Of a stretch of 64,000 nt of DNA, positions 54,030 through 62,859 are shown in pieces (within the stretch, counting starts at the first letter, position 1; every line of letters begins with the position of its first letter). A program made the translations under genes and the position numbers. The stretch is from Mycolicibacter heraklionensis (GTDB lineage: Bacteria > Actinomycetota > Actinomycetes > Mycobacteriales > Mycobacteriaceae). Where the stretch lies: NCBI RefSeq assembly GCF_019645815.1, contig NZ_CP080997.1, positions 248,001 through 312,000 of the forward strand, in the 5' to 3' direction. A model generated the notes under the pieces. That model worked only from the letters and a program-made list of their open reading frames with translations. It ran no database searches and was not told where the DNA came from.

Positions 54030-55051
54030 CGGTCGAAGCTCTGGATCCGGTTGCCCTGCGGCAATATCTCATCGCCCACGACGTTCCGGTTCAGGGTGAA
54101 CTCACCGTCGAACTGATCGCCGGTGGCCGGTCGAATCTCACCTTCAAAGTCAGCGACGAGTCGTCGGCCTGGGTGGTGCGCCGCCCTCCGCTCGGCGGCC
54201 TTACCCCGTCGGCTCACGATGTGGGCCGCGAATTCGTGGTCACAGACAAGCTCTACGGCACCGGTGTTCCGATCGCGCGACCCGTGGCGCTCGACGCCGA
54301 CGGCACGGTCTGCGGTGCGCCCTTGACCGTGACGGAGTTCGTGACCGGCCGGGTCTATCGCCACAAGGACGATCTGGACACCCTGTCGGATGCGGAACTG
54401 GCGGCCAACGCCGCGGCGCTGGTGCGGGTTCTGGTGGATCTGCACGCCGTCGACTACCGTGCTGTCGGGCTCGAATCCTTCGGCAGGCCAGACGGATTCC
54501 TGGAACGCCAGGTGCGCCTGTGGGCCCGCCAGTGGGAACTGGTCAAGACGCCGGGGAACGACGACGCGCTGTCTGACGATGTCACGAAGCTGGCCGCGGC
54601 ACTGGCCGACGCCATCCCGCAGACATCGCAGCCCTCGGTGGTGCACGGCGACTTCCGCATCGACAACACCATCTGCGATCCAGAGCGGGCGGACGTCATC
54701 CGGGCCGTGGTGGACTGGGAGCTGTCCACCCTCGGCGACCCGCTTACCGATATCGCGCTGATGTGTGTCTACCGGTCACCGGCATTCGACCTGGTGTTCG
54801 GCCACCCCGCCGCGTGGACCAGTTCACGTCTGCCGTCGGCCGACGCCCTGGCCGAGGAATACGCCCGGCTGTCCGGCCGGGATCTGAGCGACTGGAACTT
54901 CTACCTGGCGCTGGCGAACTTCAAGATCGGGGTGATCGCCGAAGGAATCACCCACCGAGCTCAGCACGGCGCCAAAGACGTGCAGAATGCCGGCGAAGCG
55001 GCGCAGGCGGCGCCGGAGTTCATCGCCGCGGCGCGAAATGCGTTGAAGTGA
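54026..55051 (+). CDS. Phosphotransferase (APH-like, ACAD10/11-associated family)
   Basis: 341 residues from GTG 54026, overlapping the dehydrogenase stop. Protein-kinase-like aminoglycoside-phosphotransferase fold: IAGGRSNLTFKVSDE (nucleotide loop), HGDFRIDNTICDPE (catalytic HGD and N) and VVDWELSTLGDPLTD (metal-binding D-x-E). Human ACAD10/11 carry such a kinase domain fused to an acyl-CoA dehydrogenase and act on 4-hydroxyacyl-CoAs by phosphorylation; the adjacent separate genes suggest the same two-step chemistry. That function is inference. Confidence 0.88.
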   Translation: MTVEALDPVALRQYLIAHDVPVQGELTVELIAGGRSNLTFKVSDESSAWVVRRPPLGGLTPSAHDVGREFVVTDKLYGTGVPIARPVALDADGTVCGAPLTVTEFVTGRVYRHKDDLDTLSDAELAANAAALVRVLVDLHAVDYRAVGLESFGRPDGFLERQVRLWARQWELVKTPGNDDALSDDVTKLAAALADAIPQTSQPSVVHGDFRIDNTICDPERADVIRAVVDWELSTLGDPLTDIALMCVYRSPAFDLVFGHPAAWTSSRLPSADALAEEYARLSGRDLSDWNFYLALANFKIGVIAEGITHRAQHGAKDVQNAGEAAQAAPEFIAAARNALK

Positions 55052-55079
55052 CAGTGAAAAGTCGAGAAAGGTGACTCGG

Positions 55080-55841
55080 GTGAGCGTACTGGACAAGTTC
55101 CGCATGGACGGCAAGGTCGTCGTGGTGACCGGGGCGTCCTCAGGCCTCGGCGTGTATTTCGCCCGGGCCTTCGCCGAGGCCGGTGCGGACGTCGTGCTGG
55201 CGGCGCGGCGGGTGGAGAAGCTCGCGGAGGCGGCCGATCTCGTGACGGCTGCCGGACGCGCAGCCCTGCCGGTGGCGACCGATGTCGCCGACCCGGCGGC
55301 GTCGACCAGAATGGTCGAGGCCGCCATCGAGCGATTCGGTCGGGTCGATGTGTTGGTCAACAACGCCGGCATCGGTACCGCGCACCCGGCCACCCGGGAA
55401 ACCCCCGAGCAGTTCCGGGAGGTCATCGACATCAACCTCAACGGGGCCTACTGGGCGGCACAGGCTTGCGGACGGGTGATGGAGCCGGGTTCGTCGATCG
55501 TCAACATCTCCAGCGTCCTGGGCCTGACCACGGCCGGGTTGCCGCAGGCGGCGTACGCCGCCAGCAAGGCAGGACTGATCGGTCTGACCCGCGACTTGGC
55601 TCAGCAGTGGGGGAGCCGAAAAGGTATCCGGGTCAACGCGATCGCGCCCGGCTTCTTCCAGTCCGAGATGACCGATCAGTACCGCCCGGGCTACCTGGAC
55701 AGCGTCGCTCATCGAATCGTGTTGGGCCGGATGGGCGACCCGGAAGATCTCGCAGCCTCGGTCCTGTGGCTCGCCTCGGATGCCGGTGGCTACGTCACCG
55801 GCCAGACCATCGCGGTCGACGGCGGCTTCACGATCAACTAA
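55080..55841 (+). CDS. Short-chain dehydrogenase/reductase
   Basis: 253 residues from GTG 55080 (GAAAGG upstream; GTG 55071 also possible). Rossmann fold: VVVTGASSGLGVYFARAFAE, NNAG loop at [11 protein letters not shown], catalytic S (NISSVLGL) and YAASKAGLIGLTR. Ends DGGFTIN in the standard way. NAD(P)-dependent oxidation of a hydroxyl group, perhaps on the acyl or steroid-like intermediate made by the neighbours. 28 bases after the phosphotransferase gene. Confidence 0.9.
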   Translation: MSVLDKFRMDGKVVVVTGASSGLGVYFARAFAEAGADVVLAARRVEKLAEAADLVTAAGRAALPVATDVADPAASTRMVEAAIERFGRVDVLVNNAGIGTAHPATRETPEQFREVIDINLNGAYWAAQACGRVMEPGSSIVNISSVLGLTTAGLPQAAYAASKAGLIGLTRDLAQQWGSRKGIRVNAIAPGFFQSEMTDQYRPGYLDSVAHRIVLGRMGDPEDLAASVLWLASDAGGYVTGQTIAVDGGFTIN

Positions 55842-55901
55842 AGCCACCCGAGGTTGCCGTGGCGAGGCTACGGCCACACGGATCCGCGATAGCCTCGGCT
55901 G

Positions 55902-56987
55902 ATGGATCCCGAGCCGATCCGGCTGTCCCAGCTGGATTCCGGTGCCGATGCGGTGCTGCGGGTCGTCGCGTATTTCGACGCACTGGTCGAGTCGAGCGCC
56001 GACGCCGAGACGGTGATCCGGTCGGCCGAGTCGGTCGCGCAGTGCCCGGTGTCCGTGCGATGGATCTCGGCGACCGAGCCGGAGGTCCGGCTGGAACGCG
56101 CGGGCAGCGCAGGGCATCCGCTCGATGAGGTCTTCCTGGACCGGGTGCGTCACGCGCTGCGCATGGCGGCATCGCGGGCGGGAGCCGCTGTCCGGCTGGG
56201 CGACCCGGCGCTGTTAGAACTGGTGTTGTCCGACAACGAATTACCGGCGGAGCGAGCCCGCGCGATCCGGCTGTTGGGTCTCGATGAGTCCCGTGAGGTT
56301 CGGGTGCTGGCAGTCTCGGCGGGCTCTCCTGCCGAGGCGTTGCGCGTCGTCGTGCGCGAACTGGGCGACCAACCGGTCCGCTCGGTCACGATCGGCGCCG
56401 ACACGGCGCTGCTGTGTTACAGCTCCGAGGACGCCCGGACACTGTCGGACCGGCTGGATGCGGCCATCGTCGCGGCCTTTCCGCCACCCCCGCCCGCGCA
56501 GGCGTGCCGCGGGCCGTGGGTCGGGATCGGCGCCAAGACCTCCGTGTTCGATGCGGCGGCATCCTGGCGGCAGGCGCAACGGGGACTGCGGTTCGCTTCG
56601 TCCACGCATTACGGCCGTCGGGCGGTCGCCTACGAACGCCTCAGCGTGCTGGAGCTGCTCGCCGAGCTGCCGCTGGAGCAGGTGCTGCGACACCACGATG
56701 TGGCGCGCATCAACGCGATTGCGGCCAAACCGTCCGGCGCGCACGACATCGACACCACCGAGGCGTTCTGCGTGCTGGGGTCGCTGCGCCGCACCGCCGC
56801 CCAGTTGCACCTGCACCACAGCACGGTGGCGGCGCGCATCGCCCACGTCGAGTCGGCGATGGGCTGGGATCTGGCCGACCCGATCGATCGGTTCACGGCG
56901 ACCCTGGTGCTCTTCGTGCGTCGTATCGCGCTCTCGTCGGCCGAGCTTTCCGCCACCGAACCGACAAACGTCGGGAAGATTCGGTGA
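55902..56987 (+). CDS. PucR/CdaR-like transcriptional regulator
   Basis: 361 residues. The C-terminal helix-turn-helix (about 270-320: TEAFCVLGSLRRTAAQLHLH, HHSTVAARIAHVESAMGW) is of the PucR_C type. The N-terminal part is a poorly conserved sensor region. It sits inside the catabolic cluster on the same strand, 60 bases after the SDR, suggesting it senses a pathway compound. Which promoter it controls is not evident. Confidence 0.82.
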   Translation: MDPEPIRLSQLDSGADAVLRVVAYFDALVESSADAETVIRSAESVAQCPVSVRWISATEPEVRLERAGSAGHPLDEVFLDRVRHALRMAASRAGAAVRLGDPALLELVLSDNELPAERARAIRLLGLDESREVRVLAVSAGSPAEALRVVVRELGDQPVRSVTIGADTALLCYSSEDARTLSDRLDAAIVAAFPPPPPAQACRGPWVGIGAKTSVFDAAASWRQAQRGLRFASSTHYGRRAVAYERLSVLELLAELPLEQVLRHHDVARINAIAAKPSGAHDIDTTEAFCVLGSLRRTAAQLHLHHSTVAARIAHVESAMGWDLADPIDRFTATLVLFVRRIALSSAELSATEPTNVGKIR

Positions 56988-57067
56988 TTAAGCAGACGTA
57001 TGGCGGCTGACCAACGTCGGCGGTTGCGGTGATGATGATCACCACCTGACACGAAGGAGTGAGAACC

Positions 57068-57634
57068 GTGGCCGTCATCGATCCCAGCCGGACCTGGGCC
57101 CCCCTGGAGAAGCGGTTGGCCGAAACCACCAATGCGCGGCACCGGGCCGCGCTCGAAGTGGTGATCGAGCACATGAAGGGGGAGGCTTCGCCGGATCTCG
57201 ACCAGGTGATGGGGACGCTGAGCGCCGAGCCGGACTACCACTTCTGGATGGCCGGTCAGGACGTCGGTCCGAAGACCACCGACGGGGTGCGCACCTACTA
57301 CACGAACTTCATGGCGACCCGCACCAACGTGCTGGAGTTCGCCATCGACCGGCTGGTCGTCGACGACGACTGCGTGGTGACCGAGGGAGACATGAAGCAG
57401 CTGTACCCGGGCGCCCTGGCGACCGCCATTCTCGGGGTGGAAGTCGACGATCCCGACGCCGACTACCTGGTGGTGTACCGGCAGGTGCTGCTGTGGCCGC
57501 TCGATGCCAGCGGCAAGATCGTCGGCGAGGACTCCTACTTCGCCGGCGTGCGCAGCGTGACCCCGGTGGCCCGCGAAGACCTTCCGCAGCAGTACATCGA
57601 TCTCGTTCACGCGCCAGCGGCGAATGCCCACTGA
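57068..57634 (+). CDS. NTF2-like/SnoaL-like protein
   Basis: 188 residues from GTG 57068 with GAAGGAG upstream. Alpha+beta cone fold expected of NTF2/SnoaL-like proteins: HRAALEVVIEHMKGEASPD, TLSAEPDYHFWMAGQDVGP, EGDMKQLYPGALATAILG. Such proteins act as cyclases, dehydratases or isomerases (ketosteroid isomerase has this fold). Its stop overlaps the start of the acyl-CoA ligase gene by 11 bases, so the two are coupled. No catalytic residue can be named. Confidence 0.75.
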   Translation: MAVIDPSRTWAPLEKRLAETTNARHRAALEVVIEHMKGEASPDLDQVMGTLSAEPDYHFWMAGQDVGPKTTDGVRTYYTNFMATRTNVLEFAIDRLVVDDDCVVTEGDMKQLYPGALATAILGVEVDDPDADYLVVYRQVLLWPLDASGKIVGEDSYFAGVRSVTPVAREDLPQQYIDLVHAPAANAH

Positions 57635-59285
57635 CATCGCGGGGATGCTGCTCGACCGCCTCGGCGACCAGCATCTGGGGCTGCGCACCCGGCAACGGGA
57701 TTGGACTTGGGATGACGTGGTGCGCGAGTCCGCTGCGCGTGCCGCGTTGGCGTCGTCGTTGCGCCGGGACGGACCGTTTCACATCGGCGTGCTGCTGGAT
57801 AACGTCCCAGATTTCGTGTTCTGGCTCGGCGCCGGCGCGCTGGCCGGCGGGGTCATCGTCGGGATCAACCCCACCCGCGGTGATGCCGAGATGGCTGCGG
57901 AGATCCGCCACGCGGACTGCCAGCTGATCGTCACCGACACCGCCGGAATGGACCGGCTGCGCGGCCTGGACCACGGCCTGGACCCCGAGCGCTTCCTGGT
58001 GATCGACCAGCCCGGCTACGCCGCCCTGGTCGAGGAACACCGGGTGGAGCCGGCCGCCGCCCCGGGAGTGGGGCCGGGATCGCTGCTGCTGCTGCTGTTC
58101 ACCTCCGGCACCACCGGCGCCTCCAAGGCGGTCAAGTGCAGTCAGGGCCGGCTGGTCCGGATCGCCGAGATGGCCACCACCAAATTCGGCCACGTGCGTT
58201 CCGACGTCGACTACTGCTGCATGCCGCTGTTTCACGGCAACGCGATCATGGCGCTGTGGGCGCCTGCGCTGGCCAACGGGGCGACGATCTGCCTGACGCC
58301 GAAGTTCTCCGCATCGCAGTTCCTGCCCGACGTGCGCTACTTCGGTGCGACGTTCTTCACCTACGTGGGCAAGGCGCTGGGCTACCTGTTGGCCACCACC
58401 GAACAGCCCGACGACGCCGACAACGCTCTGGTCCGCGGCTTCGGGACCGAGGCGTCGCCGCAGGACCAGGCGGAGTTCCTCCGTCGGTTCGGCGCGGTGC
58501 TGCACGAGGGCTACGGCTCCAGCGAGGGCGGCAACGCGGCGATACCCGACCCGGCGGCACCGCCCGGCGCGCTGGGCCGTCCGGCGCACGCGGGCATCGC
58601 CATCGTCGACCCGCAGACCCGTGCCGAGTGCGCCACGGCCATCCTCGACGAACACGGCCGGGTGTCGAACGCCGACGACGCGGTCGGCGAGATCGTCGAC
58701 CGGACCGGGGCCCGCGACTTCGAGGGCTACTACAAGAACGACGCCGCGGATTCGGAGAAGATCCGCGACGGCTGGTACTGGACCGGCGACCTGGGCTACC
58801 GCGACGAGGCCGGCTTCCTGTACTTCGCCGGCCGCCGCGGCGACTGGATCCGGGTCGACGGGGAGAACACCTCCGCGCTGACCATCGAGCAGGTACTGCG
58901 CCGGCATCCGCTGATCATCAGCGCCGGCGTCTACGCGGTGCCCGACCCCCGCTCCGGCGACCAGGTGATGGGCGCTGTCGAGGTCGCCGACCCCGACAGC
59001 TTCGACGCGGCGGCCTTCGCCGAGTATCTGGCCGCCCAGCCCGACCTGGGCCGCAAGGGCTTCCCACGATTTCTGCGGGTCTCGGCCGGCCTGCCGGTCA
59101 CCGGCTCGAACAAAGTGCTCAAACGGGAACTGCAGGCGCAGCGCTGGCACACGTGCGAACCGGTATACCGCTGGGTCGGACGGGGTACCCCCGAGTACAC
59201 CCGCATGACCGACGACGACAAGCGTGCACTGGACGCCGAGTTCACGTCCTACGGCCGGCAAAGCTACCTGCGAGGTGAAGGGTAG
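57624..59285 (+). CDS. Acyl-CoA synthetase (AMP-binding, FadD17-like)
   Basis: 553 residues. ANL-superfamily motifs: LLLFTSGTTGASKAVKCSQG (phosphate loop), EGYGSSEGG (A5), YWTGDLGYRDEAGFLYFAGR (A7) and the C-terminal lysine in GSNKVLKRELQAQRW. It activates a carboxylic acid with ATP and CoA to acyl-CoA. It resembles the FadD17/FadD1-type group linked to cholesterol side-chain degradation in M. tuberculosis (memory only). Eleven-base overlap with the upstream NTF2-like gene; KshA-like gene starts five bases after the stop. Confidence 0.9.
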   Translation: MPTDIAGMLLDRLGDQHLGLRTRQRDWTWDDVVRESAARAALASSLRRDGPFHIGVLLDNVPDFVFWLGAGALAGGVIVGINPTRGDAEMAAEIRHADCQLIVTDTAGMDRLRGLDHGLDPERFLVIDQPGYAALVEEHRVEPAAAPGVGPGSLLLLLFTSGTTGASKAVKCSQGRLVRIAEMATTKFGHVRSDVDYCCMPLFHGNAIMALWAPALANGATICLTPKFSASQFLPDVRYFGATFFTYVGKALGYLLATTEQPDDADNALVRGFGTEASPQDQAEFLRRFGAVLHEGYGSSEGGNAAIPDPAAPPGALGRPAHAGIAIVDPQTRAECATAILDEHGRVSNADDAVGEIVDRTGARDFEGYYKNDAADSEKIRDGWYWTGDLGYRDEAGFLYFAGRRGDWIRVDGENTSALTIEQVLRRHPLIISAGVYAVPDPRSGDQVMGAVEVADPDSFDAAAFAEYLAAQPDLGRKGFPRFLRVSAGLPVTGSNKVLKRELQAQRWHTCEPVYRWVGRGTPEYTRMTDDDKRALDAEFTSYGRQSYLRGEG

Positions 59286-59290
59286 AGACG

Positions 59291-60424
59291 ATGAGCGACT
59301 GCGCGATCCGCGAGTTGGACCACGGCACGCCGAAGACCCGGTATGCCCGGGGTTGGCACTGCCTGGGGCTGGCCGAAACCTTCCGGGACGGTAAGCCGCA
59401 CGGCATCAACGCCTTTGGCACCCGGCTCGTGGCATTCGCCGACTCCAGCGGCGACGTGCATGTGCTGGACGCCTACTGCCGGCACATGGGCGCCGACCTG
59501 TCCCGAGGCACCATCAAGGGCGACACCCTGGCGTGTCCGTTCCACGACTGGCGGTGGCAGGGCTCAACCGGTCGGTGCGCGCAGGTGCCCTACGCCAAGC
59601 GGCCGCCACGGATAGCGCGCACCCGACGCTGGCCCACCTGCGAGGTCAACGGCCAACTGCTGATGTGGCACGACCCGGAGGGTTCGACGCCGCCGCCGGA
59701 GCTGACCCCGCCGCAGATCGAAGGCATGGATGCCGGCAGGTGGTCACCGTGGCAATGGGATTCGGTCCTGATCGACGGCGCCAACTGCCGAGAGATCATC
59801 GACAACGTCGTCGACATGGCGCACTTCTTCTACATCCACCACTCATATCCGACCTACTTCAAAAACGTGATCGAGGGTCCTCACGCCAGCCAGTACATGG
59901 AGAGCAAGGTCCGGCCGGACTCTCCGGGGGCCGACAAACTGTGGGAGGGCACCTACCTGCGCTCCGAGGCGACCTACTTCGGGCCGGCTTACATGATCAA
60001 CTGGCTGCACAACGACCTCGCGCCGGACTTCACCGCCGAGATCGCGCTGATCAACTGCCACTACCCGGTCACGCAGGACTCCTTCATGCTGCAGTGGGGT
60101 GTCGCCGTCCAGCAGATGCCGAACCTACCGGCGGAGAAGGCCACCAAACTCGCCGCGGCGATGAGCCGCTCGTTCGGGGCGGGATTCCTGGAGGACGTCG
60201 AGATCTGGCGGCACAAGGCGCCCGTGGAGAACCCGCTGCTCACCGAAGAGGACGGCCCGGTGTACCAGCTGCGCCGGTGGTACGAGCAGTTCTACGTCGA
60301 CGCCGCGGCCGTCACCCCGGACATGACCGACCGGTTCGAAGTGGAGATCGACACCACCCACGCGTTCGGTCACTGGGAGGCCGAAGTCGCCGCGAACCTG
60401 GCCGCCAATGTCGTGGTTCCCTGA
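59291..60424 (+). CDS. Rieske oxygenase, KshA-like (3-ketosteroid 9-alpha-hydroxylase oxygenase component)
   Basis: 377 residues. The Rieske [2Fe-2S] ligands are C63-R-H65 and C82-P-F-H85 (YCRHMG, CPFHDW). The mononuclear iron is bound by D175-x2-H178-x4-H183 in DNVVDMAHFFYIHH. Much of the length matches M. tuberculosis KshA from memory (RYARGWHCLGLAETF, NPLLTEEDGPVYQLRRWYEQ). KshA with reductase KshB hydroxylates ring B of 3-ketosteroids at C9. No reductase is encoded nearby. As a paralogue in another cluster it may take a steroid CoA thioester, bile-acid or other terpenoid substrate. Last gene of the forward cluster. Confidence 0.92.
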   Translation: MSDCAIRELDHGTPKTRYARGWHCLGLAETFRDGKPHGINAFGTRLVAFADSSGDVHVLDAYCRHMGADLSRGTIKGDTLACPFHDWRWQGSTGRCAQVPYAKRPPRIARTRRWPTCEVNGQLLMWHDPEGSTPPPELTPPQIEGMDAGRWSPWQWDSVLIDGANCREIIDNVVDMAHFFYIHHSYPTYFKNVIEGPHASQYMESKVRPDSPGADKLWEGTYLRSEATYFGPAYMINWLHNDLAPDFTAEIALINCHYPVTQDSFMLQWGVAVQQMPNLPAEKATKLAAAMSRSFGAGFLEDVEIWRHKAPVENPLLTEEDGPVYQLRRWYEQFYVDAAAVTPDMTDRFEVEIDTTHAFGHWEAEVAANLAANVVVP

Positions 60425-60429
60425 AGGAC

Positions 60430-62115
60430 TCACAGCGCTGGTATGGCGGGGATTTCGAGGACGGAAGGTCGGCCCGGTGCCCAGCTGATGGTTGCCTTTC
60501 CTGATCCGCTGGGTTCGTAGTGGGTGGGGAAGTGGCCGAAGAAGGGGCTTCGGGGCTCTAGGTAGCGGCCGGCGATCATGAGGCGCAGCGTGTCGCCGGC
60601 GTGGAAGAGCGTGGCGGAAGAGCTCAGGGGAATCAGCACTTCCATCACCTCGTCGTCGTGGACCGGCTGCAGCGTTGCGAAGGTGTGCTCGGGCTGGTGC
60701 GGTTTGCTCAGCACGGGTTCGAGTTCGCGCAGAGCGAGGCGCAACCGGCCCTGTGCGACGCGGTCGCGGCCGTAACCGTAGGACCCCTCGAACGGAGTGG
60801 GTGCACCGCGTGACCACTTCTCGATCCCGACGAAGATCCGTGGATCTTTCGCGCCGGTCGTTGCGATGTGCAGCGCAAGCGTCATCGGACCGCTCAGCTC
60901 GGTATCCCGCTCAAAGCGATAGTCGAACACGGCGGCATTGCGTTTCAGGTCGAATGTGACGCTGCCCTCGGCTGCGCCGACCTCGGTCAGCAGACCGCCG
61001 CCGGAGAGATGGAGTTGGCGCCAGTGGGTGCGCGCCAGGGGCCATTCCTGTTCGTCTCGTACCTCGGTGACGTGGTCGAGCCGATCGCGGATCTCGAGTC
61101 GAATGCGGGGTAGTCGGGGGACGTCGCGCTCGCGTAGATGCCGATCGAAGAAGGCCAGCTGATGGCGCAGGGCGTCCTCCGAATAGAAGGTGGCCCATTT
61201 GGGCCCACGGTGTGTGTAGGCGTGCCGGTCTGGCGAACTGACACGCTGGAAGGCACGCATTGACCCCACGCTGTGCAGGTTGGCGTCGGAGAAGCTGGTG
61301 CATTCGAGTATCGGGACGGTGATCTTCGACAGGTTGGGGGTGATCGCTTCCCACCAGGCATCCCGTAGCGGGTGCTTGCGGCGTTCGGCCGCGAGATTGC
61401 TCTCCAGACGGGCTACCCGGCCGGAGAGCGCCAGCCAGATGCGGGCGAAGCCGTTCTCCACGACGCCCCCGGGCGTGAAGAAGTCGCGGTAGGCGTCGGT
61501 GAACCCCTCCCAAGGGCAAATCGCTTTCAAAGCAGGCGGGTTGAGGGCGGCGACCTTGTATTGCGACAGTGCGAGGTAAGACACGCCGAGCATTCCGATC
61601 CGTCCCGTGGACCACGGCTGCGCGGCCGCCCATGCGATGACCTGGGCGATGTCGTCGGCTTCCTGATCGGAGAAGAGGTTGCCGCGTCCTCCTGAGCGGC
61701 CGCCGCCGCGGGTGTCCAGGTTGATGACCGCATAACCGCGCTGTGCCCACCAGGCGGGATCGGGCGCCTCCCAGCTGGTCTGATCTGAGATCCGTAGTGG
61801 CGCTGTCTGATTCATGACTCGGAACTGCGGGTTCAGCGACCATCGCCCTCGCTTGCGCTTCGCGACCCCATCTTTGCCGTACGGGTGCGCCGACATGATC
61901 ACCGGGAACGGGCCTTCGACGTCGGCAGGCAGAAACAGGTTCAAGCGCAGCGTGACCCCGTCGCGCATCCGCACCGGCACGTCTGCCTGCTTCGTGACAT
62001 TCGGCGGCATCGGATACACGGTCACCGGCGGACGGAGCGCTCCCGCCAACCGACGGCGGGCGTACGCGGCCCGCCCCGGGCGTTTCCAGGGTTTGTCCAG
62101 CGTGCTGTTGGCCAC
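60430..62115 (-). CDS. CocE/NonD family hydrolase (X-Pro dipeptidyl-peptidase-like)
   Basis: 561 residues from GTG 62115 (GGAGGG seven bases upstream; GTG 62121 too close). The alpha/beta-hydrolase core has GMLGVSYLALSQYKVA with serine nucleophile in GVSYLA, preceded by VINLDTRGGGRSGG; the C-terminal jelly-roll domain has DTELSGPMTLALHI. Relatives are cocaine esterase and Xaa-Pro peptidases, hydrolysing esters or peptides. The physiological substrate is unknown. Divergent from the TetR gene at 62197; convergent with kshA-like, five bases apart. Confidence 0.88.
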   Translation of the reverse strand: MANSTLDKPWKRPGRAAYARRRLAGALRPPVTVYPMPPNVTKQADVPVRMRDGVTLRLNLFLPADVEGPFPVIMSAHPYGKDGVAKRKRGRWSLNPQFRVMNQTAPLRISDQTSWEAPDPAWWAQRGYAVINLDTRGGGRSGGRGNLFSDQEADDIAQVIAWAAAQPWSTGRIGMLGVSYLALSQYKVAALNPPALKAICPWEGFTDAYRDFFTPGGVVENGFARIWLALSGRVARLESNLAAERRKHPLRDAWWEAITPNLSKITVPILECTSFSDANLHSVGSMRAFQRVSSPDRHAYTHRGPKWATFYSEDALRHQLAFFDRHLRERDVPRLPRIRLEIRDRLDHVTEVRDEQEWPLARTHWRQLHLSGGGLLTEVGAAEGSVTFDLKRNAAVFDYRFERDTELSGPMTLALHIATTGAKDPRIFVGIEKWSRGAPTPFEGSYGYGRDRVAQGRLRLALRELEPVLSKPHQPEHTFATLQPVHDDEVMEVLIPLSSSATLFHAGDTLRLMIAGRYLEPRSPFFGHFPTHYEPSGSGKATISWAPGRPSVLEIPAIPAL

Positions 62116-62136
62116 GGACACCCCTCCCTCGATGAA

Positions 62137-62153
62137 TTAGAATCGCATTCTAA
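62137..62153. promoter_or_regulatory. Perfect operator palindrome between hydrolase and TetR genes
   Basis: TTAGAAT-CGC-ATTCTAA, perfect seven-base arms and a three-base centre. It is 22 bases from the hydrolase start and 44 bases from the TetR start in an 81-base divergent spacer: the expected operator for the adjacent regulator. Confidence 0.8.
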
Positions 62154-62196
62154 TGAAGTTGATCGCCACTCTAGAACGTGCGATAGGCTGCTGTCC

Positions 62197-62847
62197 ATGA
62201 CTGCGGAGAAAACTCAGGCGAGTTTCCAGAGTCGCCAGAAGAAGGTCGGCGAGGCCCTGCGACGCGACACCCGCAACAGGCTCCTGCAAGCTGCGGAGGC
62301 TGAATTCCCCGCCCACGGCTACTGCGGCACTACCGTCACCAAGCTCGCCGCCGCGGCGGGGGTGTCCGTCCAGACCCTCTACCTCGCCTGGGGAAGCAAA
62401 CGCGAACTGCTACGGGGGTACATGGAACGCCTCCTCGCCGGGCCGGCCGACTCACCCGAGGACGCGGATCGGTTCGAGGGGATGGCGCCGCATGAACGTC
62501 TGGCCGAACTGGCGGACCTCGTCGCGGAGATCGCCGACCGTGCCGCTGTCGGGTGGCGGCTCTACCGCGACGCCGCCGCCGTCGACACCGAGATTGCCGA
62601 GGACTGGAGCGAACTTCAACTCCTACGCCACCGGCGGTTCATGCGGGTGATCAGCGACATTCCGGTCGACGCGCTCGCCGAGGGCCTCACGCACAAGACC
62701 GCCGCCGACACCGCCTGGGCAATCGCGAGCCCCGAAAGCTACGACCTTCTGGTGAACCGCCGGGGCTACTCACTCGCCGATTTCCGGGACTGGATGAAGC
62801 GGACGCTCAACGCCGCGATCCTGCGTTCGCACCCGGCCGCGCCGTAG
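62197..62847 (+). CDS. TetR family transcriptional regulator
   Basis: 216 residues from ATG 62197. The N-terminal helix-turn-helix is at about residues 40-65 (LAAAAGVSVQTLYLAWGSKR). The C-terminal half is the ligand domain. It is divergent from the CocE-type hydrolase gene with a perfect palindrome in between, so it likely represses that hydrolase and itself, releasing in the presence of an ester or drug-like compound. Convergent with polD, 12 bases apart. Confidence 0.9.
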   Translation: MTAEKTQASFQSRQKKVGEALRRDTRNRLLQAAEAEFPAHGYCGTTVTKLAAAAGVSVQTLYLAWGSKRELLRGYMERLLAGPADSPEDADRFEGMAPHERLAELADLVAEIADRAAVGWRLYRDAAAVDTEIAEDWSELQLLRHRRFMRVISDIPVDALAEGLTHKTAADTAWAIASPESYDLLVNRRGYSLADFRDWMKRTLNAAILRSHPAAP

Positions 62848-62859
62848 CGGATCGAGACA

